Shown: piece after piece, positions 27,894 through 36,867 of the stretch
How positions within the stretch are numbered: the first letter of the stretch is position 1
Layout: each line of letters begins with the position of its first letter
From: Bacillus massilioanorexius
Lineage (GTDB): Bacteria; Bacillota; Bacilli; Bacillales; DSM-1321
Assembly (NCBI RefSeq): GCF_902374955.1
Contig: NZ_CABKRX010000051.1
Span: forward strand, 4,430 to 68,429
Length of the DNA stretch: 64,000 nt
Direction of reading: 5' to 3'
Position numbers and translations under genes: made by a program
Notes under the pieces: model-generated
Told to the model about the DNA's origin: nothing
Seen by the model: only the letters and a program-made list of their open reading frames with translations
The model's database searches: none

Positions 27894-28644
27894 TATACAA
27901 ACCTCCTAGATATGCACTTTGAACCGTTTCATTATTCATAATTTCCTTTGGTGTACCGTCGGCTAAAAGTTTTCCATTAAATAACACCATTACACGATCA
28001 GATAAATTTATAATCATGTCCATCTTATGTTCGATTAATAAAATCGTTTTGTTTCCCTCGTCTTTGATTTTTTGAATGACTTCATAAATCATTGGAATAT
28101 CTTCGAGTGACATGCCTGCTGTTGGTTCATCTAAAAGTAATATAGTTGGATCTAGCGCAAGTAGCATAGCCAATTCCAATTTTCTCTTTTCACCATGCGC
28201 TAAATTTTTAGCGACTGTATTTTCCTTATTATGAAGCAAAGTTACACCTAGCCAATGTAAAGCCTTTTCTTCAAAATGTTTATACTTTCGAATAGAAGAA
28301 AGCATTTGATAGCGCACCTTCTGTTGAGACTGTACGGCTAATCGAACATTCTCTAAAACTGTTAAATTTGGGAATACATTTGTTATTTGAAATGACCTAC
28401 CAATTCCTAATCTAGTTCGCTCCATAGGAGAAAGCTTTGTAATGTTTTTCCCTTTAAAATAAATCTCACCTTGACTTGCTGAAAGCTGACCACTCAATAA
28501 ATTAAATAGAGTAGTTTTACCCGCTCCGTTCGGGCCAATGATCGAAGTGAATTGATTCTCTTCAATAGAAAATGATACGTGATCTACAGCTTGATGTGCT
28601 CCAAAAGAAATTCCTACATCCTTTGTTTCAATTAAAATCCCCAT
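27877..28644 (-). CDS. livG: LIV-type ABC transporter ATPase (LivG-like)
   Basis: 255 residues with Walker A GPNGAGKTTLFN, the LivG motif GIGRSFQITNVFPNLTVLENV, and Walker B ILLLDEPTAG. The ABC signature is degenerate: LAHGEKRKLE replaces LSGGQ, as is common in LivG proteins. Start follows GAGAGGAGG. Second gene after the binding protein. Confidence 0.92.
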   Translation of the reverse strand: MGILIETKDVGISFGAHQAVDHVSFSIEENQFTSIIGPNGAGKTTLFNLLSGQLSASQGEIYFKGKNITKLSPMERTRLGIGRSFQITNVFPNLTVLENVRLAVQSQQKVRYQMLSSIRKYKHFEEKALHWLGVTLLHNKENTVAKNLAHGEKRKLELAMLLALDPTILLLDEPTAGMSLEDIPMIYEVIQKIKDEGNKTILLIEHKMDMIINLSDRVMVLFNGKLLADGTPKEIMNNETVQSAYLGGLYNEFTT

Positions 28645-28702
28645 TGTACTCCTCCTCTCTCTTTTTACATCAATATATGGTCAAAAAATACAACATCTAA
28701 TA

Positions 28703-28736
28703 ATGCTCAGTAATGACTTTTATCACCACTGAGCAA
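28703..28736 (-). other. Intercistronic hairpin after the binding-protein gene
   Basis: GCTCAGT (28705-28711) pairs with ACTGAGC (28728-28734), without a T run, 45 nt past the binding-protein stop. Such stems often stabilise or partly terminate mRNA so that the binding protein is made in excess of the membrane genes. Confidence 0.5.
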
Positions 28737-28778
28737 TAGATAATCTTATATAAATCTAGTTCTAGCTGATCCACTCAG

Positions 28779-30002
28779 TTATTTGTTGCGAATAGGCGGT
28801 GCTGTTTCTTCTGGAGATAATTCACGAATCAACACTGGAACTGGGTAATCCATACCTGCTTTTTTCTCCAATTTAATTGCATACAGTGTTTGCAACGCTT
28901 GATGATCTTCTTTTCGGAATGTCATCTCTCCTTTAGGAGTATCAAAGCTCATTCCTTCCATCGTTTTGATTAATTCCTCTGTATCCGTATTTCCCTCTGT
29001 TTTCTTCAATGCTTCAACAATAGCTATAGCAGAACTCATTCCACCAGGTGTAAATAAATCTGGAACCTCCTCATTAAATCGTGCTTTATGTTCTTTAACT
29101 AACCAATCATTCACCTCTGTTTTTGGTAAGTCATGATAGTAAACCGTAAATCCTTCCATTCCTACTAATGGATTCATCGTTGCTAAAGCTGGAATATCTG
29201 GAGCTCCAGTTGATATTTTGATTCCCTTTTCTTGCACCTTCATATCTGAGATTTGATTCCAAGGTGTATTCGCACCTGCCCATACAACAAATAAATAATC
29301 TGGCTTTTTATCTATGATTTTTTGAATGTTCGAAGTGAAATCAGTTGCTGCAGGATCTGCATATTCCTCGTGAGCTATTTCTGCCCCTAAATCCTTAGCT
29401 GCTTCTACGAACGCAGCAATACCATCGCGACCAAAAGAATTATCAGGTGCTAAAGTTGCTATTTTTACACCTTTTCCAGCAATAGCAGCTGCCCCAGCTA
29501 CTGCATCCTGTGACGAATTTCTTGCAGTGCGGAATACATATGGATTGTATTCCGAGCCTGTAATACTATCAGCTACAGCAGGTTCTACTACAAAAATCTT
29601 TTCATATTCTTCAGCTAGTGGTACGACAGCTAAAGTATCTCCTGAGCTAGATGATCCAACTAAAAAATCTACATTATCTTCTTCTAATAATTTCGTAGCT
29701 TTTTTTACGGCTACCTCAGGCTTCGTTTCTGTATCTTCAATAATGAATTCGATTTTTTTACCAGCAACCTCTAACTTACCTTCTGTTGCATAATCTAATC
29801 CAAGCTCAAATCCTCTAGTTGTTTGTTTTCCATATGCTTCGAGCGGACCAGTCATCGATGCAAGTACACCGATCTTAATACTTCCTGTTCGATCTTTGGA
29901 TTTACCTCCATCTTCCTTACCACCAGAGCTAGAGCTACAAGCAGCCGAAAAAATTACGATAAAACATAGTAAAAACATTAAAAGAATATTTTTCCGTTTC
30001 AC
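28779..30002 (-). CDS. livJ: LIV-type substrate-binding lipoprotein
   Basis: 407 residues from a GTG at 30002. A lipoprotein signal (VKRKNILLMFLLCFIVIFSA, then the lipobox Cys in SAACSS) leads into a Peripla_BP_6 domain. It captures the ligand outside the membrane and delivers it to the LivH/LivM channel. An in-frame extension of 19 residues to 30059 would bury the signal, so I reject it. Clustering with a CoA ligase suggests a carboxylic acid ligand instead of leucine. First gene of the nine-gene operon. Confidence 0.88.
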   Translation of the reverse strand: MKRKNILLMFLLCFIVIFSAACSSSSGGKEDGGKSKDRTGSIKIGVLASMTGPLEAYGKQTTRGFELGLDYATEGKLEVAGKKIEFIIEDTETKPEVAVKKATKLLEEDNVDFLVGSSSSGDTLAVVPLAEEYEKIFVVEPAVADSITGSEYNPYVFRTARNSSQDAVAGAAAIAGKGVKIATLAPDNSFGRDGIAAFVEAAKDLGAEIAHEEYADPAATDFTSNIQKIIDKKPDYLFVVWAGANTPWNQISDMKVQEKGIKISTGAPDIPALATMNPLVGMEGFTVYYHDLPKTEVNDWLVKEHKARFNEEVPDLFTPGGMSSAIAIVEALKKTEGNTDTEELIKTMEGMSFDTPKGEMTFRKEDHQALQTLYAIKLEKKAGMDYPVPVLIRELSPEETAPPIRNK

Positions 30003-30284
30003 TGTCTTCTTACCCCCTATAAATTGCTTAAGATTAAGCATCACCATGCTTACAAACATCGTACCTATTAGTAGTTACACTGGAGTTACAAAATCGAAAA
30101 AATCCAAGCATGTCTAGGTGATACTCGTGTTCGCACTTATTTATAATCCATGAATGAAAACAGCTAGGAACAAACCAAATATGAATCTATAAACATCAAA
30201 AAAGTGCCTAAAGAACAACGTCTTAGACACTTTCCATATTTATAAATTGTATGAATCTTATTAGTTTTAAAGTGAGAAAGCAAC
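30003..30284 (-). terminator. Gap between regulator gene and operon, with regulator terminator at 30199-30235
   Basis: A stem of about 13 bp (AAAGTGCCTAAAG region with its partner in TCTTAGACACTTT) is followed on the minus strand by six Ts, 50 nt past the regulator stop. The nine-gene operon should therefore have its own promoter in 30003-30198, but I see no convincing sigma-A hexamer pair there; a TATAAA near 30136-30141 lacks a good -35. An activator-dependent promoter would look like this. Confidence 0.6.
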
Positions 30285-33200
30285 TCATGTAATAGGACCA
30301 ATTCTTGCAGAATCTAAAATCATACGGTACATGTTCTTTGTGGTTTCTAATGGCTCTACTCCTAGTTCCTGCTGTAAGATAAGATAACATTTTTGATACC
30401 ATTTAATGCTTTGTGGTCGATTATTTTTATAGTAATAGCAGTACATAAGTAATCGATAGGCCTCTTCCCATGTCGGTTCTTGATGAATAATTTGTTCACA
30501 CCAATATATAGCTGTATTTAAATCTTTTATGGCAATGGAAACTTGAGCCATCCGTTCGGCCCCTCTTAAAAAAATTACTTGTAAGCGTTCTCTTTCATTC
30601 ATACACCAATCCTCAAAACGCCTGTCAGGTAAATAATTACCTTTATATATTCTTAAGCCTCTTTCTAAATAATCTTTAGAGCGTTGAAAATCTTTTTCAT
30701 CAATCCCTGCAAGAGTCCACTCTTCGAATTCTTTCGTATCTAAAAAATACCCTGATTGCACATTTAATCCGTAGCTGTTCCCAGTTCTTTTTATAAAAAA
30801 AGGTTCCATTCGCGCTTTTCTTGTTGGCTCTAAAACACTATTTAATGCATTCAACGCAACTTTAAAATCTCGATCCGCCGTTTTCTCATCTTGCTCCGGC
30901 CAAAGTCTATCTATTATTTGTTGTTTTTGAATATAATCTTTTTTATGAGTAACGAAAAATTCAAATAACTCCTTTGCCTTGCCTCTTTGCCAATCTGTCA
31001 CTTCTGTTTTTCCTAAATATACTTTAAAAGCTCCCAATGTTTCTATTCTTAATGTATAACCTGGATGAAGATTAATATTTCCATAGCCTAATTCCATCAG
31101 AATAGTAGCTACAAAGTGCTCCTGAATATATCTCCTTTGGGCTTCCAACAGAATGGGAACAAATTGTTGCATATCAAGTGGTCCAAATAACGTTCGTTTT
31201 AAAAATAGAAATTCATAATTTCCATACTGTATTCGTTGCAATAATGTTAAACACTCTTTAACAAAAACATCCCCATTATTAATAGAAAATGCAACATAAG
31301 TTTTCCATAAAGAAACGAGAGTTAGACCATAAGAATCATTACAATCTCTTAAACATGTTTCCGCTTCTTCTAATAAAAGACTAGCATGCTCCCACTTTTC
31401 TTTATGAATGGAAGCTATTGCTAAAGATAGCTTGATATATGACGACAACCATAAATCGTATACCTTTTCTGTTTCTTCTAGAGCTAATTTTCCGTATGCA
31501 ATTGCTTTTTCATAACCATTGTTCTGAGCTCCCCAATATATACATAATCCCATATATGGTTCTGCTTTTCCCCTAGAATTCTTCAATTCTTCCATTAGAT
31601 GCAAAGAAGTTTCATAGCATTCAATCGCCATACTACTTTCATAAGCTGAATCAAGTTGGACGGAATGCCCCATTCTAATCCACCCACAAGCTTCTACATA
31701 TGAGGAAACCATTAGTATTCCTTGTTGAATAGCTTGTTGTGCATATTGTTTACTTTTTTCACCATTACCCATGTAAGCTTCAATAAGAGCAAGGAGTAAA
31801 TCCGTTTCTCTATGTGTTTGAGGTACATGATTTTCAATATTGAATGGATGTACTTTTTTTCTCTCTAATAAAATTCTTTTCCCTTCTTCTAATCTACCAG
31901 TCCGCAATAACAATCGGGCTTTTACATTATAATCTTCCAATATCAACTTTTGGCTTTTTGCTCTCTGTAACCATTTTTCCGCTTTCTTAACATCTCCACT
32001 ATTAATAAGATTCTCTGCCATTAAGAAATATAATTCTTTTTTTTCCTTGATGGTAAAATCTTCACTATGATCTCTACACTCAATGGCTATTTGTAAATGT
32101 CGTTCCGCCTTTCCTGGTTGAATAGTATCAATATATATTCGAGCCTTTCCTTCATTTGCTAAGCTTTTAATTCTACTATCCATATAGGATTCACTTTCGA
32201 AGATTGCTTTCTCATAGCAAATTTCTGCTTTTTCATAGTAGGAGCGGATTCTCAAGATTTCTCCTTCAAAATACCATAACCAATAGTAGATTTTCTTTTG
32301 TTGCTTCGGAATCTTTTTTACTAACTCATAAAGTGATTGTAATTTACCTTCACTTAAAAGCTGGAAACCGTATTTTTGTAAGATAAGTGCTATTGCATCA
32401 AATCTTTTACTCTTTTCTAAGTGATATAACATTTGATCATACATAGCTTGTCTTTCATAATATTTGGCAGCTTTTTCATGTAGTTTTCGATACGCAACAG
32501 GTTGCGTTTCTTTGAAACGCTTTTCGAGTAGTTCTTTAAACAGTGCATGATATCGGTATTGATTATCGCCAGTAGACATGATAAACATATTCTTCTCAGC
32601 TAAGCTAAACAACATCATCTCCGCATTATCTATATCAAGAATATATTCACAAACTTTTCCTGATAATTCTTCTAAAATACTTGTTTGTTCTAAAAACATT
32701 TGATCTATTGAAGATTGTTTTTGTATGACTTCTAAAGCAATATATTCAAATAAATTTTCTAGTGATTGCGTTCTATTTTGTACTAAATCACAAAGATCAT
32801 TTTTTATTTGCAGTTGTTGCCCAATTATCCCTAAAGCAATAACCCACCCCTCTGTGATCTTATAAATTTCTGTTATTTCCTCTTCTGTCAGATGCAATTG
32901 ATAAACATCAGACATTAACAGCTCTACTTCTTCCTTATCTAAAATCAAATCTTTTTGTGTTAACTCTAACAGTTTTCCTTCCACTTTCATTCTAGTTAAT
33001 AGCTTCCATTTCGGTCTATTTCTACCAGAAATAACAATATGGAAATTATTTGGACAATGCTCTATGATCGTTTCCATGAATTCCATTATTTCTATTGATT
33101 TTTCACCATGATGGAAATCATCAATAATTAAAATGATTTCTTCTTTCAGTCTTACAATTTCATTAATAAAATGCGTACTAATTGACAGTACATCTTTTTC

Positions 33201-33530
33201 CTGTAAATACGGATTACTAACTGCAAGCATGTTTATCATTATCTGACCAAAGGAAGGATATGTCTTTTGAATACTATGTATGATATAAGAAAGAAACGGT
33301 AAGAAATCATCTTCATGAGATGACATACTATACCAGCTAGCTTTTATTTTTAACTCATTAATATAGAGAGACAAGGAAGTACTTTTTCCATAACCTGCAC
33401 CTGCATATAATAATGTTACTGGATATTGATTGATTGTTTGAAGTTTTCTATGGAGAGTTGCTCTGCGAATGATCGTATCTCGGACACCAGGTGGTTGTAT
33501 TTTAGTATTCATAATTTGTAGTGATTGCAT
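30285..33530 (-). CDS. Large MalT-like STAND ATPase regulator with wHTH-BTAD output
   Basis: About 1081 residues. The N-terminal P-loop ATPase (Walker A LYAGAGYGKST near residue 45; Walker B ILIIDDFH; ITEGWVIALGI helix) matches the MalT/LAL class of STAND regulators. A long helical TPR-like sensor follows. The C-terminus carries an OmpR-type winged helix (about 827-925) and a BTAD domain (about 930-1075) instead of the LuxR helix-turn-helix usual for MalT relatives. ATG 33530 has AGGGTG 6 nt upstream; TTG 33551 and ATG 33536 are alternatives. It is the obvious candidate regulator for the adjacent importer/CoA-ligase operon. Ligand unknown. Confidence 0.8.
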   Translation of the reverse strand: MQSLQIMNTKIQPPGVRDTIIRRATLHRKLQTINQYPVTLLYAGAGYGKSTSLSLYINELKIKASWYSMSSHEDDFLPFLSYIIHSIQKTYPSFGQIMINMLAVSNPYLQEKDVLSISTHFINEIVRLKEEIILIIDDFHHGEKSIEIMEFMETIIEHCPNNFHIVISGRNRPKWKLLTRMKVEGKLLELTQKDLILDKEEVELLMSDVYQLHLTEEEITEIYKITEGWVIALGIIGQQLQIKNDLCDLVQNRTQSLENLFEYIALEVIQKQSSIDQMFLEQTSILEELSGKVCEYILDIDNAEMMLFSLAEKNMFIMSTGDNQYRYHALFKELLEKRFKETQPVAYRKLHEKAAKYYERQAMYDQMLYHLEKSKRFDAIALILQKYGFQLLSEGKLQSLYELVKKIPKQQKKIYYWLWYFEGEILRIRSYYEKAEICYEKAIFESESYMDSRIKSLANEGKARIYIDTIQPGKAERHLQIAIECRDHSEDFTIKEKKELYFLMAENLINSGDVKKAEKWLQRAKSQKLILEDYNVKARLLLRTGRLEEGKRILLERKKVHPFNIENHVPQTHRETDLLLALIEAYMGNGEKSKQYAQQAIQQGILMVSSYVEACGWIRMGHSVQLDSAYESSMAIECYETSLHLMEELKNSRGKAEPYMGLCIYWGAQNNGYEKAIAYGKLALEETEKVYDLWLSSYIKLSLAIASIHKEKWEHASLLLEEAETCLRDCNDSYGLTLVSLWKTYVAFSINNGDVFVKECLTLLQRIQYGNYEFLFLKRTLFGPLDMQQFVPILLEAQRRYIQEHFVATILMELGYGNINLHPGYTLRIETLGAFKVYLGKTEVTDWQRGKAKELFEFFVTHKKDYIQKQQIIDRLWPEQDEKTADRDFKVALNALNSVLEPTRKARMEPFFIKRTGNSYGLNVQSGYFLDTKEFEEWTLAGIDEKDFQRSKDYLERGLRIYKGNYLPDRRFEDWCMNERERLQVIFLRGAERMAQVSIAIKDLNTAIYWCEQIIHQEPTWEEAYRLLMYCYYYKNNRPQSIKWYQKCYLILQQELGVEPLETTKNMYRMILDSARIGPIT

Positions 33531-33784
33531 GTCCATCACCCTTACCCACAATGGAATTTTCTAATATATTACCATAAAACGGAATATTCTGTTTGTTTTT
33601 TAATCACTGTCTTTTCATGTATGCTAGAATTAATAAGAAAACACAAGTGCTTTTGTATCTAATTGAAGATGGATGGCTACACTTCAATGAGTATCATTAG
33701 CTACTAAACCTATTTTGTAAGCTTGTTCCAAATCAATAAATATATATTTTTTTATATTAATTTATATGTAGGAGTGAAGTGATT

Positions 33785-34057
33785 ATGAACGCAGTATCTA
33801 TCATTATTGAAGGTCATGTTCAAGGAGTAGGATTTCGTTATTTCACTGCCTTAGAAGCAGCGAATCATCATGTAACAGGTTGGGTTCGAAACACAAGTGA
33901 TGGAAACGTAGAAATAGAAGCTGAGGGTCCTCCATTAAACATTCAAGCCTTTATTCATAAGGTATCAAAAGGACCTCAATTTGCGGATGTTACAAATGTA
34001 TCTGTTAGAGAATTAGACTCTATCAAAGGATATGAAAAATTCAATATTAAATATTAA
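33785..34057 (+). CDS. acyP: Acylphosphatase
   Basis: 90-residue cytosolic enzyme hydrolysing acyl phosphates such as acetyl or carbamoyl phosphate. The signature GHVQGVGFRYF includes the phosphate-binding Arg, and GWVRNTSDGNVE the catalytic Asn. The ATG at 33785 has AGGAGTG 8 nt upstream; an in-frame GTG at 33779 is too close to it. Monocistronic. Confidence 0.93.
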   Translation: MNAVSIIIEGHVQGVGFRYFTALEAANHHVTGWVRNTSDGNVEIEAEGPPLNIQAFIHKVSKGPQFADVTNVSVRELDSIKGYEKFNIKY

Positions 34058-34113
34058 TAACAATCCTTGGAATTATTCTAGATATCTCTAACAAAAACTA
34101 CATAAACCAAAAC

Positions 34114-34162
34114 AAGGAGATACTTCAAAAATAATCAAACCATACTCTTGAAGCATCTCCTT
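34114..34162. terminator. Bidirectional terminator between acyP and rsbRD
   Basis: AAGGAGATACTTCAA pairs with TTGAAGCATCTCCTT (14 of 15) across a 19-nt loop, between convergent genes. Confidence 0.75.
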
Positions 34163-34175
34163 AATGGTCATATTA

Positions 34176-35015
34176 CTATAGATTTAATTCAGATTCTCTT
34201 AATAGAATAGGTAATGCTTGTTGTAAAGTACTGTAAATACGAATTTTGCTAAAATCCACACCTAATTGCACGCTTGTTTGTGCAATCCACGGACTTATTC
34301 CAGTTAAAACCGTTTTGATACCAATTAAAGACAGCATATCTACCAACTGATAAATTTCATTAGCAACCATTGTATCTACAACCGGAACACCAGAAAGGTC
34401 AATCACCAAATATTTCAAAAGTAATTTATTACTTTGAGAAAGAGCATTTTCCTTAATTACTTTTGCACGATATGTATCAATACCACCAACTATAGGTAAT
34501 ATACCAATAGCTGAATTGATTGAAATGACCGGGCAACTTAGTTCTGTAATCATTTCTTTTTGAGAATTTAGTAATTCTTGATTTACTTCCTCATATTTAT
34601 AAATAAATAATTCAATAACATGATCCAATGTAAAATTAATTTTAGCTCCCAACTTTCCTAATTCAGAGGCTGAGATATTATTTTCTTCTGCAAATGTCAA
34701 AATACATTCCCAAAATATGAATCTAAACTTTTTAAAGTTCCCTAAAGAAATATGTAAAGCTATTTGAGACTTCGCTCTATGTAATGATACCTCTTTTACC
34801 CATTCTATGTATTGTTTATTCGTTTCTTCAATTAACGAACTTGATAACACTTTAATAAATCGTATGTTTTGTTCTCTTATAATTTCTAAATCTTGATTGG
34901 GGGCTTTGCTTGAATAGAGGGAAGAGTCACTACTTAGTCGAGTGTCTAACCATTTTTGTGTCATTTCATCTGCATTCTCTAACAAATAATCGTGTAAATT
35001 CCTTGCAATCTCCAT
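34176..35015 (-). CDS. rsbRD: Stressosome RsbR paralogue (RsbRD-like) with STAS domain
   Basis: 279 residues. An all-helical N-terminal domain (to about 150) resembles RsbRD_N of B. subtilis YqhA, and a C-terminal STAS domain (about 160-270) contains LVIDLSGVPVVDT and the conserved threonine-bearing helix region. Such proteins join RsbS and RsbT in stressosomes controlling sigma-B or other outputs. The ATG at 35015 was preferred over GTG 35024, which overlaps the ribosome binding site. No other rsb genes are nearby, as for rsbRD in B. subtilis. Confidence 0.75.
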   Translation of the reverse strand: MEIARNLHDYLLENADEMTQKWLDTRLSSDSSLYSSKAPNQDLEIIREQNIRFIKVLSSSLIEETNKQYIEWVKEVSLHRAKSQIALHISLGNFKKFRFIFWECILTFAEENNISASELGKLGAKINFTLDHVIELFIYKYEEVNQELLNSQKEMITELSCPVISINSAIGILPIVGGIDTYRAKVIKENALSQSNKLLLKYLVIDLSGVPVVDTMVANEIYQLVDMLSLIGIKTVLTGISPWIAQTSVQLGVDFSKIRIYSTLQQALPILLRESELNL

Positions 35016-35195
35016 TAAAATCACTCTTCTCTATGTTCGTATTAATATGTAATTTTAAAATATATATAATTATAAAACTTTCAATATATTTTACATTCAT
35101 TTTATCAATTCAATTCTATTAGTTCAAAGCATATAAAGTAATATTGTTTAAATCTTCACAAAATCACTAACTCAATATTAAAGTCTAAAAATATA

Positions 35196-35222
35196 AAAGG
35201 GCGTTTAATTTAAAACACCCTC
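35196..35222 (-). terminator. Terminator after the isochorismatase-like gene
   Basis: AGGGCGTTT pairs with AAACACCCT (8 of 9); T-rich on the minus strand. Confidence 0.6.
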
Positions 35223-35253
35223 TCTATAAATAAAGTATTATACAATACAAATA

Positions 35254-35811
35254 TTATCTATATTTATTATGATTTGGATTAAACACGTCTTCTTGTGAAT
35301 TTCTAACAACTGAGAAGTGATCTACATTATAATGACCATGAAGAGTTTTGTTATGATGACGAATAATTTGGTCAGCAGATAATATTTCCGAGTCTGCTGT
35401 GGAATGACCATCTCCAACGAGTGTTACATCAAAACCATTAACCGTTGCCATCCGGACAGCTGTATCGATACAATGTTCAGTCATACATCCCATAATAACG
35501 ATATGCTCTATGTCTTTTTTATGTAAAAGTTCTAGTAAAGGCGTTCCATAAAAAGAATTTGTTGCGTATTTATCAAATATAGTGGCAGTGGATGGCACTC
35601 GAATCTCTTGATGTATTTGAAATCCACTTCCATTACCACCTGAAACATCTTTATCTCTAATAAAGACAATTTGAACTTTTTCACGCATTGCCTTTTCAAT
35701 AACATAGTTGATGTTGTAAATTAGTTTCTCTTTTTCAAAAACACCTTTCTCTCCAGATTCACCTTCTATTAAATCTTGTTGCACATCAATAACTAGTAAA
35801 ACTTGTTCCAA
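35254..35811 (-). CDS. Isochorismatase-like cysteine hydrolase
   Basis: 185 residues of the isochorismatase superfamily. The catalytic triad is visible: Asp in VIDVQQDL, Lys in FDKYATNSF and Cys in MGCMTEHCIDTA. Members hydrolyse amides or vinyl ethers (nicotinamidase, ureidoacrylate hydrolase, isochorismatase); the substrate is undefined. A TTG at 35811 gives the usual short N-terminus with GAGGA upstream; a GTG at 35820 sits too close to that site. Cytosolic, monocistronic. Confidence 0.8.
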   Translation of the reverse strand: MEQVLLVIDVQQDLIEGESGEKGVFEKEKLIYNINYVIEKAMREKVQIVFIRDKDVSGGNGSGFQIHQEIRVPSTATIFDKYATNSFYGTPLLELLHKKDIEHIVIMGCMTEHCIDTAVRMATVNGFDVTLVGDGHSTADSEILSADQIIRHHNKTLHGHYNVDHFSVVRNSQEDVFNPNHNKYR

Positions 35812-35893
35812 AATGATCACATCCTCAATTTAATTGTTCTAATTTATCACAATAAAAATCATGTAAGCCATTATAATTGCAAAGGAGATTCTT

Positions 35894-36127
35894 ATGAAAA
35901 AACTAACATTATCTTTAATTGGTGCTATCATAATTAGTCTCTTCATTACCTCAAGCTATATGGATTATGATAACTCAGGAAAGATCTTGCTAAATTATCA
36001 TGGAATAAAAGAATATCATCTACGTGAATTCGATGTTGTTTTTATTGGTAATGCTATTTCCATCTCTTTAGTAGTTTTCATCCTAATTATTTGTATTTTA
36101 AAATTTTTGGAGAAACATAAAAAATAG
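35894..36127 (+). CDS. Small two-helix membrane protein, hypothetical
   Basis: 77 residues. The N-terminal helix (about 5-22) could be an uncleaved signal anchor, a polar stretch of about 25 residues follows, and a second helix (about 48-68) precedes a basic tail. AAAGGAG precedes the ATG. No family recognised. It is divergent from the isochorismatase-like gene. Confidence 0.6.
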   Translation: MKKLTLSLIGAIIISLFITSSYMDYDNSGKILLNYHGIKEYHLREFDVVFIGNAISISLVVFILIICILKFLEKHKK

Positions 36128-36157
36128 CCTCTTGCATTTGTAATGTACAAGTATACT

Positions 36158-36653
36158 TTAAAAATAACTGGGAATTACAAATTCTATAGAGTTCCAAACA
36201 TTTTCTTTTGAATAATACATACAAATACTATCCGAATATTTCTGTTTATCCTTTTGTAATTCAATAAAGTCTAATTTCTTGTAAAAGTCTGTACCAATAT
36301 CGCTATACAAAAAAAATAAGATCACATTGATCATTTCTCTCTAATTGGTTTATGACTTCTTTAATTAAAAAGCTGGCATATCCTCGATTTCTTAAGGGTT
36401 TAGGAGTCGCTATCGAACCAATTCCTCGAACAATCATATTTTCTGAAGGATTTAACTTATATACTATTAACGAACATAACAAATTCTTAGTATTACTTTC
36501 TTCCAAAGCATACCATATTCCTCTTTTGTACTTACTAGATTCATTGCACATAGCAATATAATCTTGAGAAGATATATTTTCTCCCCATACATCATAGCCC
36601 ATCATATAAACTACTTCCATATCCACTTCTTTGGCTTCTCTTATTCTTTTCAA
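36158..36653 (-). pseudogene. GNAT acetyltransferase broken in an A8/T8 run
   Basis: The N-terminal part (TTG at 36653, AAGGAG upstream) reads a GNAT protein with the acetyl-CoA site region PKPLRNRGYASFL, then stops at 36303. Removing one base from the homopolymer at 36309-36316 joins it to LYSDIGTDFYKKLDF, the standard end of the fold, continuing to a stop at 36158. A full gene would encode about 165 residues. The break may be a real mutation, a phase-variable tract or a sequencing error in the run. Confidence 0.75.
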
Positions 36654-36805
36654 AGTATTTTTCTCCTTCATAAATTGGCATTCTATAGATATTTTCTTAA
36701 AAATAGGCTGTTTTCTACATAATAATTTACCATATTTAACCAAGTGGTGAATACATGAAAAACAAACAGATTTCATTCATTAAGCTTATTTTTTTCTCAC
36801 ATAAG

Positions 36806-36835
36806 AAAAAGCGATTTTTGAAAAAATCGCTTTTT
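36806..36835 (-). terminator. Terminator after the CDF exporter gene
   Basis: AAAAAGCGATTTTT / AAAAATCGCTTTTT near-perfect stem with T runs on both sides, 33 nt past the stop codon. Confidence 0.85.
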
Positions 36836-36867
36836 GATTCTTATACTTATAATTTTCAAAAACCCTC

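Noticed and set aside
20922..30002. Reading the LIV operon as a plain branched-chain amino acid transporter
   Set aside because: Four acyl-thioester enzymes and a large dedicated regulator are linked to it, and brnQ is present elsewhere in the window; substrate left open.
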